64,000 bases of DNA. It comes from Chondrosia reniformis. Lineage: Eukaryota; Porifera; Demospongiae; Chondrillida; Chondrillidae. Location of the stretch: assembly GCA_947172415.1 (NCBI GenBank), contig OX359200.1, positions 2,668,501 to 2,732,500 of the forward strand, written 5' to 3'. The notes below the pieces were generated by a model. That model made no database searches. It saw only the letters and a list, made by a program, of their open reading frames with translations, and had not been told where the DNA came from. Made by a program: the position numbers and the translations under genes. Of the stretch, positions 34,256 through 46,607 are shown piece by piece (positions within the stretch are counted from its first letter, which is position 1; each line of letters starts with the position of its first letter).

Positions 34256-37200
34256 CACATGATCATCCCAGTCCCAGGACAAGTGGCAATGATCATCTGA
34301 TGTAACTTTTAGGTAAAGCAAAAGATGCCTGTCTCCGAAAGAATCCTGGAGATTTTGCTGATAAAAAACCCTGTGGGGCGGTGCGGTTCAACCATGTTGA
34401 TACGGCACTGCTTCAGGAGGCCAATGATTGGGTGGAGAAAGAGTGGCAGGAAGGCCCTAGGTCGGCCTGGCACCTGAACTGCCTGGTCTACTCTGTTGCT
34501 ATAGCTGTGAGGGGAAAAACAACCAAAGAATCCCAGCCATGCAACCAGGGAAAGAAATCAGACAATCAAAAGAGTAGTAAGAGACAGGGAGGTCACAAGA
34601 GTGACAGGAAGGCAAAAGGCCTTAGGTTTAGAAGACGGCTTGCCTGGTTGGATGTGGAAATAGCGCATCAACAGAGTAATAATCCTATGACCAAATGCCA
34701 GAAAGTACTCCGAAGAAAGTTTAGGAGGCCGTTCCATTCATTAAACCTGAATGTGCTGATCAGAGCCCGGGAACAGACACTGGGGAAACTCAGGGTCTGG
34801 ACCCTACAAGAGCGAAGATCGGCTGAACGAAGGAAATTCCAGGAACAAAACCACCTTAGGAATACCCAAAGGAAGTTCCGGATGAATGGCAATGTTCCAA
34901 CCTCCAATGAAGCTCCCTCAACTGAGGTAGTAAGAGACTTTTGGACAAAGATTGTGGGTACTGTTTGTAAGGTCAACAAAGACGACCCAGGGGTGAAAGA
35001 ATGGCTAAAGGAGACAAAAAGAGGGTGGGTAGAACCTCCTCTGAAGGTCCCGATAGCATTGATGAGACCAAACTGAGGAAAGCCTTGAAAATGGCAAAAA
35101 GCTGGTCAGCCCCTGGGCCGGATGGAATCCACACCTTTTGGTGGAAAGCACTCCCCTCTGCACAGTCTGCCTTAGCAGATGTATGACGGAGGATGGTGAG
35201 TGGAGATCTGCCAGTCCCAGACTGGCTTACAAGGGTCGCACCCTACTCATCCCTAAAAAGGTGACCCGAAAAGTGTGGCCAACTACCGACCTATTGCGTG
35301 CCTAAACACAATGTACAAGGCTGTCACAGCATACATTGCGTCGGAATTACTCACTTACACCTACACTAATGATCTTCTGCCTATGGCTCAATGAGCCATG
35401 AGGATTGGGAGGTGGGGCTGTGTGGACTGTCTATTGCTGGATCAATCAATCGGTCTAGATGCCAAAATTATGGGCAAGCCACTTAGTGTGGCATGGATCG
35501 ATTATGAGAAGGCATATGACAGAGTCCCTCACAAGTGGGTGATGAAGGTGCTAAAAACCATCAAGTGCCCAGGTTAGATCCGGAGGTCTATAGAGCTCTT
35601 CTCCAAAGACGGGGCTACTGTGCTTGAGTTGAGGACTGCGGGGAAGGTGGTTAGGAGCACCCCTGTTAAATATAACAGGGGACTCTTCCAAGGAGACTCC
35701 CTATCACCACTCCTCTTTTGTCTGGCCATAGATCCCATATCCCAAGTTCTAAACAGAACCAAGGGATATACCCTCTGGCATAATGGGAAAAGGAACACCA
35801 TGTCACACTTGTTGTACATGGATGACCTTAAGATTTATGCTGGGAGGGCCTGATAAACTCAGGGAAGCCATGGAATGTGTGGAGAAAACCTCAAATGCCA
35901 TTGGCATGAGGTTTGGAGTGAGAAAGTGTGGAACAGCTCACATGCAAAAGGGGAAGTTCTGACTAGCCCAGACAACCCTGAACGCAGTGAAGAATCCATA
36001 AGGAGCCTTGAAAAAGGTACTACTTATAAGTACCTAGGGCTAGAACAACTGTTTGAGGTAGATGACAGCAAGGTCAAAGCTTGATTGATCAATGAATTGA
36101 GGAGGAGACTCCACAAAGTGTGGGGCCCTCACCTCAATGGTAAGAATGCTCCAGAAGCCTCTAACATGTTGTGTGCCTCTCTATTGAGATACTCTTACCC
36201 AGTTTTGAGGTGGACACAAAGTGATCTTCCAAAACTGGACCGAATGGTGAGAAAGATCATGAGAAAGTACCAGTGTCATCACTATAACTCTGCCATTGAG
36301 AGAGTGAAATTGCCTCGCTCTCAAGGTGGTAGAGGGCTCTGTAGTTTTCCTTTGCATCATGACAGGGCTGTTGTGAATCTGGCAAGATACATCCATACTG
36401 CCAACGATCCACTCACAGGTGTTGTGGTTAAACACCAAAAGTGGCTGGAGTGCCCAAAGCAGAGGAGGACTGTCTTGAAAGAAGCCAGATTGATACTGAG
36501 AAGCCACGGAATAGAACTAGAACCGGAAATGTGGCTAAAGACAGATCCCTCACAAAATAGTGTAAGAGAATGGAGGAGAGTGGCACGTGAGCTCCAGGAG
36601 GCTCAGACTGAAAGGTTAAATAGTAACCTAGCCGAAAAGTCTCACCAGGGCTCATACCACAGACAAGTCACAAATAGGGAGTCTTATGTGTGACTTTCTG
36701 AGGGGAGACTCAGACCTCAAACTGAGGCTCTGATTCTCGCAGCCCAAGATGATGTGCTGCACACTAGGTGGTACCGAAATAGGATTCTGAGGAATTCTAG
36801 CCTCCTAATGTGCAGAGAATGTGGCAAGGCTATGGAAACGGTCAAACACATACTAAACATGTGTGAGCCCAAGGGATTTTCTCTCTACAACGAGAGGCAT
36901 GACCGGACAATACTGATAGTGTTGTGGAGATTGTTGAAAGAATATGGATTCAAGCAGGAAGAGCCCTGGTACAAATTAGAAGCAAAACCAGTCTATGAGA
37001 ATAGGTCTGTCAAAATCTTGTGGGATCCTAGCATCCCTACAGATGAAGAAATGACAGAAAGAAGGCCAGACTTAGTGTTGAGGATCGGATATGTAAGTCC
37101 ATCTACATTATTGAAATGTCAGTTCCTACTGACAGCACCATTAATGGAAGATGGCAAGAGAAGTTCCAAAAGTACCAGTAGCTGGCGGCTGATATGAGGA

Positions 37201-37685
37201 AACATTTAGGCGCTACCGAATTAAGGTAGTCCCGATGATAATTGGTGCTTTGGGGACAGTGGAGACGCTCCTGGAAGACCTTAGGGGAATTCCAAAGCTC
37301 TCAAAAAGTGCAGTAGAAGTGATGAGAGCCATGCAGAGAACTGTTCTCTGTTCGGCTGTGAGGATATTGAGGCGACATCTATCTGTTGAGGGATTGGGGC
37401 CTGGACGATAAGTAGTCCTGTCCCAGTCCTTTCCTGTCGACCTCTGAAAAGCCAATGTGGATTGGTGTATGTAGGTACACCCTCCTATTATGACGGTCAA
37501 CTTTGGCCCGACGCGCACTTGTCTGCTGCTGCCAGAAGGAGACAAAGCCGAGGCTTCTGGCTAAAAACCTGAAGAAGGGAAAACATAACTGACTGAGGGT
37601 TGTCCAAGCCAGATACTCCTTGCCTTAGTACACTATGGTAAGAAGTAACAAGGTTTTCCGTTAAGGCTTTTGTTTCTCAAGTTAA
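34256..37685 (+). mobile_element. R2-type LINE copy 4 (palindrome left arm), 5'-truncated, with TSD
   Basis: Starts at ACACATGATCATCCC, inside the linker after the N-terminal units. It ends at the usual 3' end (CTTTTGTTTCTCAAG). Flanked by ATATTAAGCAA (34245-34255 and 37686-37696), which is satellite B sequence; so the LINE inserted into satellite B before the inverted duplication. Confidence 0.9.
34381..37411 (+). pseudogene. LINE copy 4 reverse transcriptase / endonuclease
   Basis: Frame pieces cover the linker (RFNHVDTALLQEANDWVEKE), APGPDG, RT FQGDSLSPLLF and YMDD near 35820, the CCHC CRECGK near 36815 and RPDLV near 37070, to GLGPGR then stop at 37409-37411. Disabling changes include TGA at 35184-35186, a lost base in the PKKGD codons (~35260), TAG at ~35575, TGA at 36082-36084 and TGA at 36691-36693. 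A 1-base loss in RPDLV shifts the endonuclease frame. All of these recur in copy 5. Confidence 0.88.
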
Positions 37686-38090
37686 ATATTAAGCAAAAAC
37701 TATGGGATATATTCCGCAAACATTATGGGATATATTGTCAAAACTATGGGATATATTCGGAAAAACTATGGGATATATTGGGCAAAAACTATGGGATCTA
37801 TTTGGCAAAATAGAGGATACACTTGGTTATAACCGTGGTATATATAGGGCTACGGCTATAGGTTATTTTATGGGATATATTTGGCCAAAAGTATGGGATA
37901 TATTGGTCTAAAATTATGGGTTATATTATGGGATATATTGATTAAAAATTGCTGGATATATTTGGCCAAACTATGGGATATACTGGTCCATTGGATATAT
38001 TAAGCAAAAATTTAGGGATATATTAGGCAAAATTATGGGATAAATAGGTGAAAAATTGTGGGATATACTATGGGATATATTTAGTAAAAT
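37686..38090 (-). repeat. satellite B, GGGATATATT orientation, palindrome inner part
   Basis: Repeats of the type ACTATGGGATATATT. Matches the reverse complement of 38165-38395 as far as about 37912; the last ~180 bases form the palindrome's spacer with the next block. Confidence 0.88.
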
Positions 38091-38395
38091 CCCCAAGTAT
38101 ATCCCATAATTTTGCCTAAGACATCCCATAGTTTTTGCTGAATACATCCCATAAAATTATCTAGAGTTTTAGACCAATATATCCCATAGTTTTGACCTAA
38201 TATATCCCATAAGATAACCTATAGTCGTAGCCCTATATATACCACGGTTATAACCAAGTATATCCTCTATTTTGCCAAATAGATCCCATATTTTTTGCCC
38301 AATATATCCCAAAGCTTTTCCGAATATATCCCATAGTTTTTGAAAATATATCCCATAATGTTTGCCGAATATTTCCCATAGGTTTTGCTTAATAT
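38091..38395 (+). repeat. satellite B, ATATATCCCATAG orientation, palindrome inner part
   Basis: Orientation changes at about 38090 within AAAATCCCCAAGTATATCCC. From here satellite B reads in this direction up to ~53.74 kb. Confidence 0.88.
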
Positions 38396-41300
38396 TTTAC
38401 TTGAGAAACAAAAGCCTTAACGGAAAACCTTGTTACTTCTTGCCTTAGTGTACTAAGGCAAGGAGTATCTGGCTTGGACAACCCTCAGTCAGTTATGTTT
38501 TCCCTTCTTCGAGTTTTTAGCCAGAAGCCTCGGCTTTGCCTCCTTCCGGTAGCAGCAGACAGGTGCAAGTCGGGCCAAAGTTGACCGTCATAATAGGAGG
38601 GTGTACCTACATTCACCAATCCACCACTGCTTTTCAGAGGTCGACAGGCAAGGACTGGGACAGGACTACTTATCGTCCAGGCCCCAATCCCTCAACAGAT
38701 AGATGTCGCCTCAATATCCTCACAGCCGAACAGAGAACAGTTCTCTGCATGGCTCTCATCACTTCTACTGCACTTTTTGAGAGCTTTGGAATTCCCCTAA
38801 GGTCTTCCAGGAGCGTCTCCACTGTCCCCAAAGCACCAATTATCATCGGGACTACCTTAATTCGGTAGCGCCTAAATGTTTCCTCATATCAGCCGCCAGC
38901 TACTGGTACTTTTGGAACTTCTCTTGCCATCTTCCATTAATGGTGCTGTCAGTAGGAACTGACATTTCAATAATGTAGATGGACTTACATATCCGATCCT
39001 CAACACTAAGTCTGGCCTTCTTTCTGTCATTTCTTCATCTGTAGGGATGCTAGGATCCCACAAGATTTTGACAGACCTATTCTCATAGACTGGTTTTGCT
39101 TCTAATTTGTACCAGGGCTCTTCCTGCTTGAATCCATATTCTTTCAACAATCTCCACAACACTATCAGTATTGTCCGGTCATGCCTCTCGTTGTAGAGAG
39201 AAAATCCCTTGGGCTCACACATGTTTAGTATGTGTTTGACCGTTTCCATAGCCTTGCCACATTCTCTGCACATTAGGAGGCTAGAATTCCTCAGAATCCT
39301 ATTTCGGTACCACCTAGTGTGCAGCACATCATCTTGGGCTGCGAGAATCAGAGCCTCAGTTTGAGGTCTGAGTCTCCCCTCAGAAAGTCACACATAAGAC
39401 TCCCTATTTGTGACTTGTCTGTGGTATGAGCCCTGGTGAGACTTTTCGGCTAGGTTACTATTTAACCTTTCAGTCTGAGCCTCCTGGAGCTCACGTGCCA
39501 CTCTCCTCCATTCTCTTACACTATTTTGTGAGGGATCTGTCTTTAGCCACATTTCCGGTTCTAGTTCTATTCCGTGGCTTCTCAGTATCAATCTGGCTTC
39601 TTTCAAGACAGTCCTCCTCTGCTTTGGGCACTCCAGCCACTTTTGGTGTTTAACCACAACACCTGTGAGTGGATCGTTGGCAGTATGGATGTATCTTGCC
39701 AGATTCACAACAGCCCTGTCATGATGCAAAGGAAAACTACAGAGCCCTCTACCACCTTGAGAGCGAGGCAATTTCACTCTCTCAATGGCAGAGTTATAGT
39801 GATGACACTGGTACTTTCTCATGATCTTTCTCACCATTCGGTCCAGTTTTGGAAGATCACTTTGTGTCCACCTCAAAACTGGGTAAGAGTATCTCAATAG
39901 AGAGGCACACAACATGTTAGAGGCTTCTGGAGCATTCTTACCATTGAGGTGAGGGCCCCACACTTTGTGGAGTCTCCTCCTCAATTCATTGATCAATCAA
40001 GCTTTGACCTTGCTGTCATCTACCTCAAACAGTTGTTCTAGCCCTAGGTACTTATAAGTAGTACCTTTTTCAAGGCTCCTTATGGATTCTTCACTGCGTT
40101 CAGGGTTGTCTGGGCTAGTCAGAACTTCCCCTTTTGCATGTGAGCTGTTCCACACTTTCTCACTCCAAACCTCATGCCAATGGCATTTGAGGTTTTCTCC
40201 ACACATTCCATGGCTTCCCTGAGTTTATCAGGCCCTCCCAGCATAAATCTTAAGGTCATCCATGTACAACAAGTGTGACATGGTGTTCCTTTTCCCATTA
40301 TGCCAGAGGGTATATCCCTTGGTTCTGTTTAGAACTTGGGATATGGGATCTATGGCCAGACAAAAGAGGAGTGGTGATAGGGAGTCTCCTTGGAAGAGTC
40401 CCCTGTTATATTTAACAGGGGTGCTCCTAACCACCTTCCCCGCAGTCCTCAACTCAAGCACAGTAGCCCCGTCTTTGGAGAAGAGCTCTATAGACCTCCG
40501 GATCTAACCTGGGCACTTGATGGTTTTTAGCACCTTCATCACCCACTTGTGAGGGACTCTGTCATATGCCTTCTCATAATCGATCCATGCCACACTAAGT
40601 GGCTTGCCCATAATTTTGGCATCTAGACCGATTGATTGATCCAGCAATAGACAGTCCACACAGCCCCACCTCCCAATCCTCATGGCTCATTGAGCCATAG
40701 GCAGAAGATCATTAGTGTAGGTGTAAGTGAGTAATTCCGACGCAATGTATGCTGTGACAGCCTTGTACATTGTGTTTAGGCATGCAATAGGTCGGTAGTT
40801 GGCCACACTTTTCGGGTCACCTTTTTAGGGATGAGTAGGGTGCGACCCTTGTAAGCCAGTCTGGGACTGGCAGATCTCCACTCACCATCCTCCGTCATAC
40901 ATCTGCTAAGGCGGACTGTGCAGAGGGGAGTGCTTTCCACCAAAAGGTGTGGATGCCATCTGGCCCAGGGGCTGACCAGCTTTTTGCCTTTTTCAAGGCT
41001 TTCCTCAGTTTGGTCTCATCAATGCTATCGGGACCTTCAGAGGAGGTTCTACCCACCCTCTTTTTGTCTCCTTTAGCCATTCTTTCACCCCTGGGTCGTC
41101 TTTGTTGACCTTACCAACAGTACCCACAATCTTTGTCCAAAAGTCTCTTACTACCTCAGTTGAGGGAGCTTCATTGGAGGTTGGAACATTGCCATTCATC
41201 CGGAACTTCCTTTGGGTATTCCTAAGGTGGTTTTGTTCCTGGAATTTCCTTCGTTCAGCCGATCTTCGCTCTTGTAGGGTCCAAACCCTGAGTGTCCCCA

Positions 41301-41825
41301 GTGTCTGTTCCCGGGCTCTGATCAGCACATTCAGGTTTAATGAATGGAACGGCCTCCTAAACTTTCTTCGGAGTACTTTCTGGCATTTGGTCATAGGATT
41401 ATTACTCTGTTGACGCGCTATTTCCACATCCAACCAGGCAAGCAGTCTTCTAAACCTAAGGCCTTTTGCCTTCCTGTCACTCTTGTGACCTCCCTGTCTC
41501 TTACTACTCTTTTGATTGTCTAATTTCCTTCCCTGGTTGCATGGCTGCGATTCTTTGGTTGCTTTTCCCCTCACAGCTATGGCAACAGAGTAGACCAGGC
41601 AGTTCAGGTGCCAGGCCGACCTAGGGCCTTCCTGCCACTCTTTCTCCACCCAATCATTGGCCTCCTGAAGCAGTGCCGTATCAACATGGTTGAACCGCAC
41701 CACCCCACAGGGTTTTCTATCAGCAAAATCTCCAGGATTCTTTCGGAGACAGGCATCTTTTGCTTTACCTAAAAGTTACATCAGATGATCATTGCCACTT
41801 GTCCTGGGACTGAGATGATCATGTG
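38396..41825 (-). mobile_element. R2-type LINE copy 5 (palindrome right arm), with TSD
   Basis: Mirror of copy 4. The reversed duplication TTGCTTAATAT is at 38385-38395 and 41826-41836. Scattered single-base differences from copy 4 are visible (for example several within the 77 bases around 41550), so the arms have diverged. Confidence 0.9.
38670..41703 (-). pseudogene. LINE copy 5 reverse transcriptase / endonuclease
   Basis: Same order of motifs as copy 4 and the same five or more disabling changes (for example TGA replacing the Trp codon before LSEGRL, TGA in KVKA-stop-LINE, and the shifted PKKGD region). Shared lesions show that the element was already dead when the segment was duplicated and inverted. 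The linker frame 41703-41005 is open for 232 codons. Confidence 0.88.
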
Positions 41826-44295
41826 TTGCTTAATATATCCTATAAAATAACCTATATTCTTAGCACAATATATCCCATAGCTTTTGCCCAATTTATCGCA
41901 TATTTTTTCCAAATATATCTCATAATGTTTGTCAAATATGTCCCATAATATAACTTATATTGTGGGACCAATTTATCCCATAGTTTCTGCCATATATATT
42001 CCATAGTTTTTCTGAATAAATCCCATAGTTTTACAAATATATCCTCTAAGTTTTCCCATAGTTTCCCATATATCCCATAGTATATCCCATAATTTTAGCT
42101 TTCTATATTCCAAACTTTTTCCTAAGACATCCCTTCATTTTTGCTAAACATATCCAACGGACCAGTATAACCCATAGTTTTACAAAATATTTCCAACAAT
42201 TTTTAATCAATATATCCCATAATATATTCTATAATTTTTGCCCAATGTATCCCATAGTTTTTCTGAATATATCCCATTATTTTCGGAATATATCCCATAA
42301 TTTTTGCCAAATATATCCAATAATTTAAAAATATTGCCAATAATATCCCATAATATATCCCATAATTTTACACCATACACCCCTTATTTTTTGTTAAATA
42401 TATTCCATAGTACATCCCTAATTTTTGCCTTATATATCCCACAATTTTGCCTAATATATCCCATAGTTTTTGATTAATACATCCATTGGACCAGTATATC
42501 ACAAAGTTTTACAAAATATATTCAACAATTTAAAACCAATATATCCCATAATATTTCCCATAATATTTACCCAATATATCCCATAGTTTTTGAGGAATAT
42601 ATCCCATAAAATAACCTATAGTCTTAGCCCAATATATCCCATAGCTTTTACCCAATTTATCACATATTTTTATAAATATATCCCATAATGTTTGCCAAAT
42701 ATATCCCATAATAAAACCAATAGTCTTAGCCCAATATAACACATAGTTTCTGCCCTATATATGCCATAGTCTTACTGTATAAATCCAATAGTTTTACAAA
42801 TATATCCCATAGCTTTTGACAAATATATCCCATAGTATATCCCATAATGTTTGCCCTGTATATCCCATAATTTTGCCTAAAACATCCCTTAGTTTTTACA
42901 AAATATATCCCTTGGACCAGTATGTCCCATAGTTTTGCTAAATATATGCAATAATTTGAAAATATTGCCAATTATATCCCATAATATATCCTATAATTTT
43001 ACCAAATATACCCCTTTGTATTTATCAAATATATTCCATAGCGTTTAACAAATATATCCCATAGTGTATCCCATTATTTTTGCCCTATATATCCCATAAT
43101 TTTGCCTAATATATCCATTAGTTTTATCTTAATATATCCAATGGACCGTATATCCCATAGTTTTGCCAAATATATCCCATAGTTTTTGCCGAACACATCC
43201 CATATAATTATCTATAGTATTAGACCAATATATCCCATAGTTTTTGCTAAATATATCCCATATTTTTACTAAATAAATCCCATAATTTTTTTCAAATATA
43301 TCCCATAATTTTGCCTAATATATCCCTCAGTTTTTGCTTAATATATCCAATTATTTAAATATATTGCCAATTATATCCCATAATAAATCCCATAATTTTG
43401 CCTAATATACCCCTTATTTTTTGTTAAATATATCCCATAGCTTTGGACGAATATATCCCATAGTATATCCCCTAATTTTTGGCCTATATATTCCGCAATT
43501 TTGCCTAATATATCTCATAGTTTTTGATTAATATATCCAATGGACCACGTATATCCCCAAGTTTTGCCAAATATATACAAAAATTTTAAACCAATATATC
43601 CCATAATATTTCCCATAATATTCACCCAATATATCCCATAGTTTTTGTGGAATATATCCCATAAAATAACCTATAGTCTTAGCCCAATATATCCCATAGC
43701 TTTTGCCCAATTTATCGCATACTTTTATTAATATATCCCATAATGTTAGCCAAATATATCCCATAATATAAGCTATAGTCTTAGCCCAATATATCACATA
43801 GTTTCTGCCCTATATATCCCATAGTCTTTCTGAATAAATCCCATATTTTTACAAATATATCCCATAGCTTTTGACAAATATATCCCATAGTATATCCCAT
43901 AAGTTTTCCCTGTATATCCCATAATTTTGTCTAAGACATCCCTTAGTTTTTGCAAAATATATCCAATGGACCCTTATATCCCGTAGTTTTGCCAAATATA
44001 TCTTATAGCCTTTGCGGAGTATATCCCATTAAGAACCTATAGTCTTAGCCCAATATATCCCGCAGTTTTTCGTATATATCCCATAGTTTTTGCAAGTATA
44101 TCCTATACTTTTTCCCCAGAACATCCCATAATTTTACCTAATACATCCTCTAGTTTTTGCTTAATATATCCAATGGAGCAGTATATCCCATAGTTTTGCC
44201 AAATATATCCAACAATGTTTAACCAATATATCCCATAATATAACCCATAATTTTAACCCATTATATCCCATAGTTTTTGCCGAATACAACCCATT
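41826..44295 (+). repeat. satellite B block
   Basis: ~20-23-bp repeats, ATATATCCCATAGTTTTTGCC and variants. Marker variants recur in order: CCAATGGACC, CAACAATTTTTAACC, CCTATAGTCTTAGCCC, AATTATTTAAAAATATTGCC, ACCCCTTAGTTTTTGTC. Long open frames arise because many monomers are 21 bp; these are not genes. Confidence 0.92.
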
Positions 44296-44876
44296 AATGA
44301 CTCCTCACCTCTGGACTAGTTGGTTCTCCAGTGCCTACGAGTACATCTATAGTGCATGATACCCCAAGCCTATATAGAGTAATCCTCTATATAAATAGAC
44401 TCTAGATCTACCCAATCTGGCTAGAGGGACTCATTGAATGAGAACCTCCTTGGCGTATGGGACCTGGGTTGCACCCACCGTGTCCTTTGACCCTTGTACT
44501 TAACCCCCTTGAGCCTAACAGTATGAGTCAAACTATATACTAACATTGACTCACAGAAGAGGACACACCGGGGGGCACAGACCCAAGGTCCTGAAAAGGA
44601 TCCCCCAGGTGTGTAAAACCTATTTAATTTTTTATGAACCATAAAACATGAACCAAAATTACATTAAAAGTAAATACATCAAATCATTAATGAATGCATA
44701 CGTGCATGTATATAATGTGAAAATGGCAGTGAAATGAACTATACCTATATAGCTATTATATGGACACATATGCCGTGCACCAATTAAATACAATAATGCA
44801 GAGCTAAAATCTTGAAGGAGCATAGTGTTTTCAAGTATAGCATTTAACAAAACGTGTATAGGCAAGGAATTAATGC
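44296..44876 (-). other. 3' non-coding end of tyrosine-recombinase element
   Basis: No coding frame. Contains a repeat of GACTCA-type motifs (ATGAGTCAAAC, TTGACTCACAG) and TATATAGAGTAATCCTCTATATA, an imperfect palindrome near 44372-44394. Probably the terminal or internal complementary region of the element. Confidence 0.5.
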
Positions 44877-45886
44877 CTATTGGCCATCGGTTTTAGCCAG
44901 CTGCTGAGAGACTTGGGCCAGAGTATTGGTTGAGGGCCTGATGTACCCTTGATACGCCATGCTCCTCCACCTCCCAAGAATCTTGATTGTGGTTTCCGGG
45001 ACACCAGCTTGAGAGGCAGATGAAGCTGCTCCTATCCTGAAGCTATGTCCGTTAAATTGCTTCCCTGGGATGCCGACCAAAGTAAGGGCCTGTTGAATTT
45101 TTTCAACAAAATACCGTCGGTGCATTGGCTGGCCAGATAGTAACTGGAACAAGGGGCCAGGGTTACTGCCTCTCAGCTGTGCGTATTCCAGTAGGGCTGC
45201 GACTGGGCAAAGGTCAAGCCCTGTCCCCCCAAGGACTATAGTAGTGCCTTCCCGGGATTGATCTGTTTTGGATGCTTTAATACGTAAAAAGAACTTCCAA
45301 GTATCAGCGGATGTGTCTAATTAAATATCAATGACTGTCAAATGAGATCCGGATTAAAGTCAACATCATCAGGTATCAGAAACTCAGCACAACGTAGAAA
45401 CCCAAAGAGGCCTACACAACAAGCTGCCCAGAGAGAAGATCTAGTGTATAGATCAGGGAGAAAAGACTCAATCTGAAGGGCCTGCTTAATCCTCCGCATA
45501 ATACCTGCTGTAATGGGTAAGCGGACACGTGGCGTACCTTGCGCAGAGTTAGCTCGGCCTATACCCTTTAGCAGGACCTTCAAATGAGGAGTGTGAAATG
45601 ATGGATTCAGACATGATGGATCTTGAGAGATAGTAAGATGTCGGAGGGCTGAAAGGTAAGCTTCAATTTTGGAAGTGGATAACTTCTGGGTCCCTAGGTA
45701 AGCCATAAATAGTGTTACATTTTCCTGAGTAACTGGAATGGCCTGGAGTTGCAGGTCTGCAACAAATGCCATATACCGATTCACTCCCGACTGGTAGACT
45801 CTTTGGGTTGAGGCTGCCAAGCCTTGCTGGAAATAGCCTGCAGCCTGCCTCTCCAGTGCCTGGATGTCCAATCTGGGGCCTGTCAT
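44877..45886 (-). pseudogene. tyrosine recombinase of DIRS/Ngaro-type element
   Basis: The N-terminal core-binding part is open at 45886-45338: LAASTQRVYQSGVNRYMAF, the LSTSKIEAYLSALRHL helix and the catalytic domain start, with the first Arg in FGFLRCAEFL. A frameshift near 45345 and a TAA near 45320 interrupt it. The C-terminal part resumes (WKFFLRIKASKTDQSREGTT) and is open at 45152-44877, with the HxxR box GHSFRIG (His36, Arg39 of that frame), GRW, and the nucleophile Tyr in YQGYIR (residue 70). These enzymes integrate a circular DNA copy and leave no target duplication. All catalytic residues remain, but two lesions block full-length product. Confidence 0.88.
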
Positions 45887-46410
45887 ACTAGGAGAACCAG
45901 CAACTCTGGTGGTACCTGAGTAGGAGAAGGTAGTTCTGAAGCACAGTTTGCTAAGAACCGACGAGCTCTATCTCGTGATAGGTCGTCGGCAGCTGTATTA
46001 TCCTTGCCTGGGATATGCGTCGCATGCATCCTGAAGTCAAATAAAGCCTGAAAGTAGGCCAGGCAGCGGAGTAAGTGAGCGGACAGACTATCTGCAGCAT
46101 GGAGCTTGTTTACTTGGGCCACTGCAGCTGTGTTATCCGAGTGGCACAGGATGAAGGAACCAGACCACTGAGGACCCCAGACAGCTGCTGCCACTTTTAT
46201 AGGCAGTAACTCCTTTAGGGCAATTGATGCACCTGAGATGCGACTCCAGGGAATTTGAAACCATAAGGGATTGGAATAAGTGCCACAACCCCACGATCCG
46301 GATGCATCAGAGAAGAGGTGGAAGCGGGGCTGATCGAGAATGATGAATTGATGTACAGATGAGCCCACCCATGCATGACATGTAAGGTCCCACCAGGCCA
46401 AATCCTCCAT
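45883..46410 (-). pseudogene. RNase H domain of the DIRS/Ngaro-type polyprotein
   Basis: Open frame with RFHLFSDASGSWGCG (first Asp), IALKELLPIKVA (Glu), LCHSDNTAAVAQVNK (Asp) and HIPGKDNTAADDLSR (last Asp), a full RNase H active site. It overlaps the recombinase start by 4 bases. It is separated from the RT by a frame change near 46405 (…VRRMNSAAWR / EDLAWWDLTC). Confidence 0.88.
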
Positions 46411-46607
46411 GCAGCTGAGTTCATACGCCTTACCTGGTGAGGTTTCAACGCCCTAAAGACTGCAAACAGCTGATTTAAGAAAGCTTTGCCCAGTGGGAGC
46501 ACCTTTGTTGCGTGAACCAAATGACCGATTAGGGATTCAAAGGACTCGTAGTCCCTGATACACTTGGCCCCCTGTGCGGCTTGCAGCATATGCTGAAGCT
46601 TCAACAA
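46405..46607 (-). pseudogene. RT-RNase H connection, third frame
   Basis: LLKLQHMLQAAQGAKCIRDY through FLNQLFAVFRALKPHQV is the thumb/connection region found between RT and RNase H in this class. It lies in a different frame from both neighbours, so indels occur near 46607 and 46405. Confidence 0.8.

Larger units (their letters stand above)
34204..37912 (+). repeat. left arm of ~7.7-kb palindrome
   Basis: Matches the reverse complement of about 38165-41877 including LINE, its target duplication and satellite B on both sides. The outer end is TGGGATATATTGTGCT. Confidence 0.92.
38165..41877 (-). repeat. right arm of ~7.7-kb palindrome
   Basis: Reverse complement of the left arm. Its outer end continues into satellite B in register, whereas the left arm stops at satellite A. 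Confidence 0.92.

Noticed and set aside
34204..41877. Palindrome as pure sequencing fold-back artefact
   Set aside because: Arms differ at scattered positions and more so in the satellite parts, and the outer flanks differ (satellite A versus B). Read support is still needed, so this is not fully excluded.
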